Positions 1-4,800 of a stretch of 6,430 bases of DNA are shown piece by piece. Position 1 is the stretch's first letter, and every line of letters starts with the position of its first letter. The DNA is from Clostridia bacterium (lineage in GTDB: Bacteria > Bacillota_A > Clostridia > Peptostreptococcales > JAAYPU01): positions 1 to 6,430 of the forward strand of contig JAKSCF010000201.1 of the NCBI GenBank assembly GCA_022360735.1. Direction: 5' to 3'. Below the pieces are notes generated by a model. It was not told where the DNA came from and did no database searches. It saw only the letters and a list, made by a program, of their open reading frames with translations. The position numbers and the translations under genes were made by a program.

Positions 1-321
1 TGTTAATTTTTTTGACTCTAACCTGCCATTTAGATAGTCATTTATCGCTCTCGTATATTCACCGCTGGAGTTTACAATTTCAACACTATTTTTTTCTAAA
101 GAATCCGTTAATTCTGCATCCATTTGGCTTGTTAATATAGTATTAACGCCTTTTTCATTTAATAGATCAATCAGTTTTTTTTGGTGATAAAAATGCTTTA
201 TTGATGATACAAACTCTATATCTTTGATACGTCTTCCTTCTGCTTTAGCAATTGCAAAGCATTCACAAGAGTTGAGGCATTGAATGATTTCCCCATCAAT
301 AGGTACAGCAATAATCAGCAT
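1..321 (-). CDS. NifX/NifB-type (dinitrogenase iron-molybdenum cofactor) domain protein, 3' end cut by window
   Basis: 107 codons are open from ATG at 321 to the window edge with no stop, so the C-terminus is missing. The N-terminus MLIIAVPIDGEIIQCLNSCE and the later GVNTILTSQMDAELTDSLEK and VEIVNSSGEYTRAINDYLNG follow the layout of the small alpha/beta domain shared by NifX, NafY and the NifB C-terminus: a first strand with a P-D/G turn, a middle strand-helix carrying GV..ILT, and a final strand-helix ending in a short G. In nitrogen fixers this domain binds iron-molybdenum cofactor or its precursor. In other anaerobes stand-alone copies are common and of unknown role. Two close cysteines (residues 15 and 19) are present, with no proven function. 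AAGGATGAGG (minus strand, about 325-334) is a good ribosome binding site. The CYTH gene lies 92 bases upstream on the same strand. No nif gene is visible. The family call is fairly firm; the function is not known. Confidence 0.7.
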   Translation of the reverse strand, partial: MLIIAVPIDGEIIQCLNSCECFAIAKAEGRRIKDIEFVSSIKHFYHQKKLIDLLNEKGVNTILTSQMDAELTDSLEKNSVEIVNSSGEYTRAINDYLNGRLESKKLT

Positions 322-373
322 TATCCTCATCCTTTCTGATTATTCACTTCTCTCTAATAGTATTGTTCCCAAA

Positions 374-401
374 ATGATATAAAAAAAACAATATTTAGCA
401 A
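374..401 (-). promoter_or_regulatory. Possible promoter for the NifX-like gene
   Basis: On the minus strand TTGCTA (396-401) and TATCAT (374-379) are separated by 16 bases, about 50 bases upstream of the NifX-like start codon. The match is partial (4/6 and 5/6) in a very AT-rich spacer, so this is a moderate prediction. No intrinsic terminator is visible between the CYTH stop and this site, so read-through from the CYTH gene is also possible. Confidence 0.35.
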
Positions 402-413
402 TTTTTTTGATTT

Positions 414-1034
414 TTAAGGAACAATATGCTTATATTTTAATAATTTTAATCCCCGAGCGTATTTGCTTATATTTTCAGGCTTTATATCGTATTGCTTCAT
501 TAATTTTACACCAAATTCTTTCATAGATTCTGCACTGCCTTTAACTAATTCTATCTCTAATTCATATATTTCTTCTTCTAAATGATCAGCCAGAATTTTT
601 CCTCTATCTACAGCAATTTCAAACTGGTTATGGAAATAATTCATAATAGCTTTTTTTCTTGTAAAAATTGTCTTTATTTTTTCCTGTAATGGCTGTTCTT
701 TAATAATGTTGTCCAGATCTTTGCCTATGGCAGTCATACTAAACCAGCCGGCAAACAAAATATCTTTAAATCCGGAAATGTCTTTATTCCATTCCTCTCG
801 AGAATGCAAACCATTTACGCTGCTTCCTTTGGTTTTAACCGTCGCTATTTTCTTTTGTCCCTCACTTCTTATCCGTAGTGCAATGCCTTTTTTAAGAAAA
901 TCATCATTATATGTGTCATAATAAACCGCATCCATTTTAACTTCTTGAGTATGTTGTAAAGCGTATTTCTCTGTTATTGCTTTCCAAAGATCAAAATCTA
1001 AATTTTCTATTTTGTATTTCAATTCTATTTCCAT
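414..1034 (-). CDS. CYTH domain protein (triphosphate tunnel metalloenzyme)
   Basis: A 206-residue cytosolic protein that fills one CYTH domain. Enzymes of this family hydrolyse triphosphate compounds (inorganic tripolyphosphate, thiamine triphosphate) or, in class IV adenylate cyclases, make cAMP inside a charged beta-barrel tunnel using divalent metal. Visible signatures are the N-terminal ExExK (E2-E4-K6), YYDT at 38-41, LRIR at 53-56, the K67/K69 pair, R79-E-E-W, E139 with AVDRG at 141-145, the acidic strand ELEIEL at 158-163, and a C-terminal SKYARG at 190-195. All alternate charged residues expected for the tunnel are present, so it should be active; the substrate cannot be read from sequence. 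A longer frame starts with TTG at 1040, but GGAGG (minus, 1041-1045) sits 6 bases before ATG 1034 and directly abuts the TTG, so ATG 1034 is chosen. No clear promoter was seen for it in the repeat-rich spacer upstream. Confidence 0.88.
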   Translation of the reverse strand: MEIELKYKIENLDFDLWKAITEKYALQHTQEVKMDAVYYDTYNDDFLKKGIALRIRSEGQKKIATVKTKGSSVNGLHSREEWNKDISGFKDILFAGWFSMTAIGKDLDNIIKEQPLQEKIKTIFTRKKAIMNYFHNQFEIAVDRGKILADHLEEEIYELEIELVKGSAESMKEFGVKLMKQYDIKPENISKYARGLKLLKYKHIVP

Positions 1035-1049
1035 AAACAACCTCCAAAG

Positions 1050-1110
1050 TAATTAATAATTAACAGTGAATAATGAATAGTTAATGAAGATTTTGCTCGG
1101 CAAAATCCTC
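1050..1110. repeat. MITE-like AT-rich repeat with GATTTTGC hairpin core
   Basis: An 8-bp perfect stem GATTTTGC (1089-1096) / GCAAAATC (1100-1107) has a 3-base loop. On the minus-strand RNA it extends to 11 pairs with one G-U (1086-1110). It is preceded by AT-rich tract built from repeated TAAT/GAAT-like words (about 1050-1085), a texture typical of small clostridial inverted-repeat elements. No T-run follows on either strand and no gene ends here, so it is not a terminator. The right arm expected of a complete MITE is not matched, so this may be a degraded half-copy. A related core occurs at 4762-4786. Confidence 0.45.
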
Positions 1111-1135
1111 CATAATTATTTTGGATGTTGTGTGG

Positions 1136-1218
1136 TAGAAAAAATTTCCAAATTTTTTCTAAAATCGCTTTCACACTAAATGATTAGTAGTATAATAAAA
1201 ATAAGGAAAAAATTTGGA
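1136..1218 (+). promoter_or_regulatory. Overlapping, mutually exclusive inverted repeats upstream of the small membrane protein
   Basis: Segment B (1147-1160, TCCAAATTTTTTCT) can pair with segment A just upstream (1137-1147, AGAAAAAATTT), giving a perfect 11-12 bp hairpin closed by a 2-base loop. It can also pair with segment C downstream (1206-1218, GAAAAAATTTGGA), giving a perfect 13-bp stem that covers the first bases of the GGAGG ribosome binding site at 1216-1220. The predicted promoter lies between B and C, so the second pairing would form in RNA only if transcription starts further upstream. Otherwise it is a DNA-level repeat flanking the promoter. The pairings are seen directly; a regulatory role is inference. 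Confidence 0.4.
1170..1196 (+). promoter_or_regulatory. Possible promoter for the small membrane protein gene
   Basis: A perfect TATAAT lies at 1191-1196, with TTCACA (5/6 match to TTGACA) at 1170-1175. The 15-base spacer is short, so the -35 assignment is uncertain. Predicted transcription would start near 1203, giving a leader of about 24 bases with the ribosome binding site. Confidence 0.45.
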
Positions 1219-1226
1219 GGAATGAA

Positions 1227-1586
1227 ATGTTCAAAGCAAAATCAAAACCAAAGTTATTACGGATTCCAAAAGTATTTTCAATACTATATATCGCTATGTT
1301 GACAGGTTTATCTTTAGATGCATTTAGTGGGAACATTTCTTTTTTTCATCAAACCATCCAATTCCTTGTACACATGATTCCGGTTTTTATGCTGACAGGG
1401 ATACTCATTATTGCATGGAACAAACCTAAGCTGGGCGGCACCCTATTCTTAGCCACCGCCTTAATCCTCACTTTATTTTTTAATACTTTTCAAAGTGTCA
1501 GCAACTTTCTTGCAATATCTTTTCCATTATGTTTAATAGGTATATTGTTCATTCTCTTTGGATTTATAGATGAACGCATTTTTTAA
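1227..1586 (+). CDS. Small four-helix membrane protein of unknown function
   Basis: A 119-residue hydrophobic protein with a short basic N-terminus (MFKAKSKPKLLR) and four likely membrane helices at about residues 13-31, 44-63, 69-87 and 94-113, ending in the charged tail DERIF. The layout of the second half (AWNKPKLGG at the third helix, then LIGILFILFGFIDE) resembles small uncharacterised Bacillota membrane proteins that carry a W-x-x-x-x-x-G-G motif followed by a GILFILxG helix. No function is known and none is claimed. GGAGG at 1216-1220 stands 6 bases before ATG 1227. This is the only plus-strand gene in the window. It diverges from the CYTH gene and converges on the ABC permease, with the two TAA stop codons overlapping (1584-1586 and 1583-1585). 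No terminator hairpin is visible after its stop. Confidence 0.8.
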   Translation: MFKAKSKPKLLRIPKVFSILYIAMLTGLSLDAFSGNISFFHQTIQFLVHMIPVFMLTGILIIAWNKPKLGGTLFLATALILTLFFNTFQSVSNFLAISFPLCLIGILFILFGFIDERIF

Positions 1587-2257
1587 AAGTAATGCTTCCT
1601 ACTATAAATCCCCATAGAAACACCCATGGATATAATATATATTAATAAGGATATAACCGCCAGGCTTATTGTAAGATTAATTTGACTCATTTCACTTATC
1701 CATTGGGTTAAATTAAGGAATGCTGCCGGTGGTGGTCCGGAAGGGATTAAAACCTTAACTGAAAGAAGACCCAGCCCAATAAATCCAAAGATTAGAAACC
1801 TATAGATATTGGCTGCTTTAATATATCCCATTTTATAAATCATAGGCATATATATTGAAATCATTACAACAAAGATCAGTATCACTAATAAAAAGGATAG
1901 ATAACTTTCCGCACCGGCTTCAATGGTAATAACGTTCAGTAATATTAAGATATTTTTGATCAATTGGAATACCAGAACAGTAAATACACTTGCAAGAGCT
2001 ACGGACAAATATCTTGCTTGAACGATTGTTGTTTTCTTAATAGGCAGAGCAGCAATCCATCTAACGGTATGATTGGCCTCATCTTCATAAGAGGCTTTCC
2101 CAATGAAACCAAAAATAATTAGAAATGTTGGCATTGCAAAACTCATTTGATCGCTTCCGTTAAATGTAAATATAAGCCCCAAAAATAGACCTATAGCAAT
2201 ATAATTTTTTAAATTTTTTTTCTGAATGGCAAAATCCTTGATGATTAAACTGATCAT
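1583..2257 (-). CDS. ABC-2 type transporter permease
   Basis: A 224-residue integral membrane protein that should be the membrane half of the exporter whose ATPase is encoded immediately upstream. About six membrane helices are visible (near residues 19-33, 40-53, 84-108, 119-140, 152-172 and 195-217). The cytoplasmic loop after helix 2 carries YEDEANHTVRWIAALPIKKT (58-77) followed by a helix containing ARYLS. This E/D-rich, LP-centred loop is the hallmark of the small ABC-2 permeases often paired with YtrB/BcrA-like ATPases. The Pro-rich GPPPAAF segment (174-180) probably forms an outer loop. AGGAGG lies 7 bases before ATG 2257, and the start overlaps the ATPase stop codon by one base (TAATG), so the two are translationally coupled. 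The substrate is unknown. Relatives are linked to cell-envelope stress or peptide antibiotic resistance, which is only a guess here. Confidence 0.85.
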   Translation of the reverse strand: MISLIIKDFAIQKKNLKNYIAIGLFLGLIFTFNGSDQMSFAMPTFLIIFGFIGKASYEDEANHTVRWIAALPIKKTTIVQARYLSVALASVFTVLVFQLIKNILILLNVITIEAGAESYLSFLLVILIFVVMISIYMPMIYKMGYIKAANIYRFLIFGFIGLGLLSVKVLIPSGPPPAAFLNLTQWISEMSQINLTISLAVISLLIYIISMGVSMGIYSRKHYF

Positions 2258-3138
2258 TATTCTACCTCCTTAACCAATCTTAGTAAAAGCTCTTCTAAGT
2301 TGACTTTATCTCTTAAATAATTTCCATTGGTAAATTGTTCATGAAATATTTTATCAAATGCTTGAATATTATCTGTTATGCCGCTAAAACCAAATTCACC
2401 TTTTTCTATTCCTTTTAAGCCGGAGGCTGCTTTAGTATTTAAATATTTTTTATCAGCCTTAACGATTTTCCACTTGTTAAAAAGTTCATTCTTTTCTTCA
2501 CAAACTATAATCCTGCCATTATTGATGACTGTAATGTAATCTGCTATCTTTTCTATATCTGAGGTAATGTGTGAAGAGAACAGAATACTGCGGTCTTCAT
2601 CTTGGATAATATCTAAAAAAAGTTCCATTAGTTCGTTACGAGCGACAGGGTCCAGCCCGGAAGTAGGTTCATCCAGTATCAGCAGTTTAGGGTTATGGGC
2701 CAATGCATGGGCTACAGACAGTTTTACTTTCATTCCCTTTGACAGCTCTTTTACTGTTTTAGTTCTATCAATATGAAATCGATTTAATAAATTTTCTAAA
2801 AGAGATTGATCCCACTCTCCGTAAAAACTTTTAACAAATTTATTGGTCCAATCAACCGTCATTTCTTCATAAAAATACTGCTCTTCACTGACATACCCTA
2901 CTTTGCTTTTAATCATTTCAGAATACTTCTTGCTATCTTTTCCTAGTACCTCTATATTTCCTGATTCATATTCGATGAGATTCATGATACACTTTAAAGT
3001 TGTACTTTTGCCTGCACCGTTTTGACCTACAAAACCCATAATATAGCCTTTAGGCAGCTCAAAATTTATATCCTTTAATTCAAATGTATCGTATTTTTTT
3101 ATTAAGTGATTGACTTTTAAAATTATATCATCATGCAT
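2257..3138 (-). CDS. ABC transporter ATP-binding protein, YtrB/BcrA-like
   Basis: A 293-residue ATPase that would power the adjacent permease at the inner face of the membrane. All catalytic motifs are intact: Walker A GQNGAGKST (38-46), Q-loop region GYVSEEQYFYEEMT (81-94), signature LSKGM (132-136), Walker B LLILDEPTSGLD (152-163, catalytic E157) and switch histidine H190 in SSHITSDIEKIAD. A C-terminal extension of about 70 residues (220-293) follows the nucleotide-binding domain, as in the YtrB/BcrA group, whose members are close to this length. The start at ATG 3138 lies 11 bases after the GntR stop, with a G-rich ribosome binding site (GGGGTGG) 5 bases upstream. The gene is cotranscribed with the GntR regulator and the permease. 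The exact transported compound cannot be inferred. Confidence 0.9.
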   Translation of the reverse strand: MHDDIILKVNHLIKKYDTFELKDINFELPKGYIMGFVGQNGAGKSTTLKCIMNLIEYESGNIEVLGKDSKKYSEMIKSKVGYVSEEQYFYEEMTVDWTNKFVKSFYGEWDQSLLENLLNRFHIDRTKTVKELSKGMKVKLSVAHALAHNPKLLILDEPTSGLDPVARNELMELFLDIIQDEDRSILFSSHITSDIEKIADYITVINNGRIIVCEEKNELFNKWKIVKADKKYLNTKAASGLKGIEKGEFGFSGITDNIQAFDKIFHEQFTNGNYLRDKVNLEELLLRLVKEVE

Positions 3139-3149
3139 CTATTCCACCC

Positions 3150-3527
3150 CTATTTCCTATCATTTAATATCTTCTCAAAAATTTCTTTTATCTCTTCTTT
3201 TTTCATATTCAGCTTATTACACTGGCTTATCCCTTTTTCAAAGTGTTGTTGAGCATCTTTTAACCGAGATTCTTTTATCATCTCTGCACCTGTTTGTGCC
3301 ACAAAAGAGCCTTTACCTTGGGATGTAATAATGTACCCCTCTGTTTCAAGATCTTCATAAGCTTTTTTTACTGTAATGACGCTAATCTTTAATTCTTTAG
3401 CTAATCCTCTTATAGAAGGAAGCATTGTACCCGACTCTAGGGTTCCATTCATTATTTGCTCAAGAATTTGCATTTTTATTTGTTCATATAATGGTGTTGG
3501 ATCATTATTGGTAAGCGCTATAAACAA
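3150..3527 (-). CDS. GntR-family repressor, YtrA subfamily
   Basis: A 125-residue cytosolic DNA-binding protein and the first gene of the GntR-ATPase-permease operon. The GntR winged helix covers about residues 12-77: PLYEQIKMQILEQIMNGTL, then the LPSIRGLAKEL helix, recognition helix ISVITVKKAYEDLETEGYI and wing SQGKGSFV. Only about 48 residues follow, forming two helices (85-122) and not a FadR- or UTRA-type effector domain. This short tail defines the YtrA subfamily, whose members regulate linked ABC transporters and, in Bacillus subtilis, respond to cell-wall antibiotics. The start is TTG at 3527: AAGGTGG (minus, 3537-3543) lies 9 bases before it and no in-frame ATG precedes the conserved domain. 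The promoter is flanked by inverted repeats, suggesting autorepression. The effector is unknown. Confidence 0.9.
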   Translation of the reverse strand: MFIALTNNDPTPLYEQIKMQILEQIMNGTLESGTMLPSIRGLAKELKISVITVKKAYEDLETEGYIITSQGKGSFVAQTGAEMIKESRLKDAQQHFEKGISQCNKLNMKKEEIKEIFEKILNDRK

Positions 3528-3544
3528 TATTCTCTACCACCTTC

Positions 3545-3581
3545 AACTGTATATATATTTATATACACAGTATATACAGTT
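3545..3581 (-). promoter_or_regulatory. Nested inverted repeats, likely GntR operator
   Basis: The outer repeat is AACTGTATATA (3545-3555) with TATATACAGTT (3571-3581), 11 perfect base pairs with a 15-base spacer. The inner repeat is TATATAC-ACA-GTATATA (3560-3576), 7 bp arms. Together they cover the -10 element and the predicted start of transcription and end one base before the ribosome binding site of the GntR gene. Position and symmetry fit a dimeric repressor blocking its own promoter. Binding is inferred. Confidence 0.6.
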
Positions 3582-3597
3582 ATACACACTTTGTCAA
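3569..3597 (-). promoter_or_regulatory. Promoter of the GntR-ABC operon
   Basis: On the minus strand a perfect TTGACA (3592-3597), a 17-base spacer and TATACT (3569-3574) form a strong sigma-A type promoter. Transcription should start near 3562, giving a leader of about 35 bases before TTG 3527. The -10 lies inside the putative operator. Confidence 0.75.
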
Positions 3598-3610
3598 CGT
3601 ACTTTTTCAT

Positions 3611-3639
3611 AAAAAAAAGTTTGCAATAAAATTGCAAAC
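3611..3639 (-). terminator. Intrinsic terminator of the ArsR gene
   Basis: On the minus strand GTTTGCAA, a 5-base loop TTTTA and TTGCAAAC form a perfect 8-bp stem (3619-3639), followed at once by eight T residues (3611-3618). It begins 15 bases after the ArsR stop codon and separates that gene from the GntR promoter, whose -35 starts 14 bases further on. Confidence 0.88.
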
Positions 3640-3654
3640 CTTTATGTGTATTGA

Positions 3655-3987
3655 CTAATATTCTTTTATATGATCCATGGCTTTTACCAAAATATCTTTT
3701 ACATGATCATCATCCAATGAATAGAAAGAGGATTTACCATCTTTTCTTACTTTCACCAATCTATTTTGACGCAAAACCCTTAACTGATGAGATACTGCTG
3801 ACTGGTTCATACCGATCATTTTAGATATATCATGAACGCAAAGATCTTTTTCCAATATGGCAAATAGGATTTTTAATCGAGTAGGATCTCCAAATACTTT
3901 TAAAAAATCTGCTAGTTCGATAGCATCTTCATCCTTGGGTATTCTTTTTTCAGCCTCTTTGGCATGACTACAATGATAATCATTCAT
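3655..3987 (-). CDS. ArsR/SmtB-family metal-responsive repressor, SmtB/CzrA type
   Basis: A 110-residue dimeric winged-helix repressor expected to release DNA when it binds Zn, Cd or a similar ion. The core is ELADFLKVFGDPTRLKIL (24-41), DLCVHDIS (48-55) and recognition helix SAVSHQLRVLRQNRLV (63-78). The last helix carries the complete alpha-5 metal site of SmtB: D93, H95, H106 and E109, spaced as D104/H106/H117/E120 in SmtB. A second possible site of alpha-3N type is suggested by H5, C6 and H8 at the N-terminus with C50 and H52, where CadC has two cysteines. The frame is open to TTG 4020, but GAGGTG lies 6 bases before ATG 3987, and the operator and predicted transcription start fall within the longer frame, so ATG 3987 is the start. 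It has its own promoter and terminator, so it looks monocistronic; no transporter gene is adjacent. Its targets elsewhere are unknown. Confidence 0.9.
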   Translation of the reverse strand: MNDYHCSHAKEAEKRIPKDEDAIELADFLKVFGDPTRLKILFAILEKDLCVHDISKMIGMNQSAVSHQLRVLRQNRLVKVRKDGKSSFYSLDDDHVKDILVKAMDHIKEY

Positions 3988-4005
3988 TTTAAGCACCTCT
4001 ACACA

Positions 4006-4019
4006 TGAATATATGTTCA
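4006..4019 (-). promoter_or_regulatory. SmtB-like operator, likely autoregulatory
   Basis: On the minus strand TGAACA-TA-TATTCA matches the 6-2-6 core typical of SmtB/CzrA operators. It sits just downstream of the predicted transcription start (about 4022) and upstream of the ribosome binding site of the ArsR gene, where a bound dimer would block transcription. The match is seen; binding is inferred from family knowledge. Confidence 0.7.
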
Positions 4020-4028
4020 ATTGTTTGT

Positions 4029-4057
4029 ATTGTAATATGTATTTTATTCTATGTCAA
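4029..4057 (-). promoter_or_regulatory. Promoter of the ArsR gene
   Basis: On the minus strand a perfect TTGACA (4052-4057), a 17-base spacer and TACAAT (4029-4034) are followed by the SmtB-like operator. It lies between the acetyltransferase stop and the ArsR start. No terminator is visible after the acetyltransferase gene, so some read-through into the ArsR gene is also possible. Confidence 0.75.
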
Positions 4058-4092
4058 CATTAGACGGCTGCTTGTATAGGAATGTAGTCAAA

Positions 4093-4641
4093 TTAAACTC
4101 TATGATTGAATTTTACCATCCGGATATGGTCTTCCCATCTGCCATTTATTTTAAGGAATTTATAAGAAATCCCCTCATTTATAAAATTAAGCCTTTGGGC
4201 AACTCGTAAAGAGCTTACATTATTAGGCATAATATCCGCTTCTATTCTGTGTAACTTGTATTGATTAAACATTATTGATATTCCTTTTCTAACAGCTTCT
4301 GTCATATAGCCTTTATTGGTTTCATTTTGGTCCAGTCGATACCCGAGATAACAGGATAAAAAGGCATGTCTTTCTATGGAAGTAAAACTCACAGATCCAA
4401 TGATCCTATCCATGTCATCTTTTTTTAAAACCCACAGCCTTAACATATCACCTCTGGTAATCGCTTGTAATTCTTTAACTAAAATTTTTTTTTGATGGTA
4501 GATATCATAATAATTATTTGCCTTACGTGGTTCCCATCTTTTTAGAAATCTTTTATTTCTCAATTGATAATCTAATACTTTGTCTGCATAGGTTGAGTCC
4601 ACAACCTTTAATACAAGCCTCTTGGTCCTGTACTCTCTCAT
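4093..4641 (-). CDS. GNAT-family N-acetyltransferase, RimJ/RimL-like
   Basis: A 182-residue cytosolic enzyme of the group that transfers acetyl from acetyl-CoA to an amino group (ribosomal-protein N-termini in RimJ/RimL, other amines in many relatives). It begins with the typical TKRLVLKVVDSTYADKVLDY (6-25). The central strand YLGYRLDQ (98-105) leads to the acetyl-CoA loop NETNKGYMTEAV (106-117), followed by the conserved HRIEADIMPNNVSSLRVAQR (131-150), LNFINEG and NGRWEDHIRM (166-175), all standard for this subfamily. The frame extends to an ATG at 4686, but that start has no ribosome binding site, whereas a G-rich GGGGTGGGGG stands just before ATG 4641 and the protein then has the usual length and N-terminus. 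It is separated from nadC by a terminator. The substrate is unknown. Confidence 0.85.
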   Translation of the reverse strand: MREYRTKRLVLKVVDSTYADKVLDYQLRNKRFLKRWEPRKANNYYDIYHQKKILVKELQAITRGDMLRLWVLKKDDMDRIIGSVSFTSIERHAFLSCYLGYRLDQNETNKGYMTEAVRKGISIMFNQYKLHRIEADIMPNNVSSLRVAQRLNFINEGISYKFLKINGRWEDHIRMVKFNHRV

Positions 4642-4662
4642 TTTTCCCCCACCCCTTAGTTT

Positions 4663-4686
4663 ATGTATTATATATCTATGATACAT
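4663..4686 (-). promoter_or_regulatory. Imperfect palindrome with a TATAAT box upstream of the acetyltransferase
   Basis: A 24-base palindrome with two mismatched pairs, ending in ATGTAT / ATACAT, contains TATAAT (minus, 4667-4672) about 26 bases before ATG 4641. No convincing -35 is found at normal spacing. It could be a promoter under operator control or simply AT-rich symmetry. Confidence 0.3.
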
Positions 4687-4724
4687 AATAAGGGTTCTAT
4701 GCCTTTTTTATTGAAACAGGGATA

Positions 4725-4748
4725 AGTATCGGTTTGAGTATAAGTTTG
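4725..4748. repeat. Two-copy 12-bp tandem repeat
   Basis: AGTATCGGTTTG is followed directly by AGTATAAGTTTG, 10 of 12 positions identical, in the spacer between the acetyltransferase gene and the nadC terminator. It has no evident role and could be slippage. Confidence 0.4.
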
Positions 4749-4749
4749 G

Positions 4750-4789
4750 GTAAAATAAAAAGAAGATTTTGCCTGAACAAAATCCTTTT
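4750..4789 (-). terminator. Intrinsic terminator of the nad operon
   Basis: On the minus strand AAAAGGATTTTG, loop TTCAGG and CAAAATCTTCTTTT form a stem of seven Watson-Crick pairs, then a G-U, an A-U, one mismatch and two more A-U pairs. The T-rich run CTTTTTATTTT follows. It begins 11 bases after the nadC stop. The core GATTTTG/CAAAATC resembles the hairpin at 1086-1110. Confidence 0.8.
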
Positions 4790-4800
4790 AATCATAAATC

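Noticed and set aside
361..426. 9-bp inverted repeat TATTGTTCC (361-369) / GGAACAATA (418-426) flanking the possible NifX-like promoter and the CYTH stop
   Set aside because: The 48-base spacer, AT-rich arms and an arm lying inside coding sequence make chance as likely as function. There is no T-run in the right place for a terminator.
706..921. Plus-strand open frame of 71 codons
   Set aside because: It lies wholly antisense to the well-supported CYTH gene, has no family resemblance and shows no convincing ribosome binding site.
1136..1161. The A-B hairpin as a terminator
   Set aside because: No gene ends upstream of it on either strand and the run of T is inside the stem, not after it.
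2567..3328. Plus-strand open frames opposite the ABC ATPase and GntR genes
   Set aside because: They are antisense to genes with intact motifs, with low-complexity Ser/Leu-rich translations typical of reverse frames.
3376..3612. Plus-strand open frame of 78 codons across the GntR promoter
   Set aside because: It is antisense to the GntR start and operator; the Tyr/Ile-rich tail simply translates the TATA-rich palindromes.
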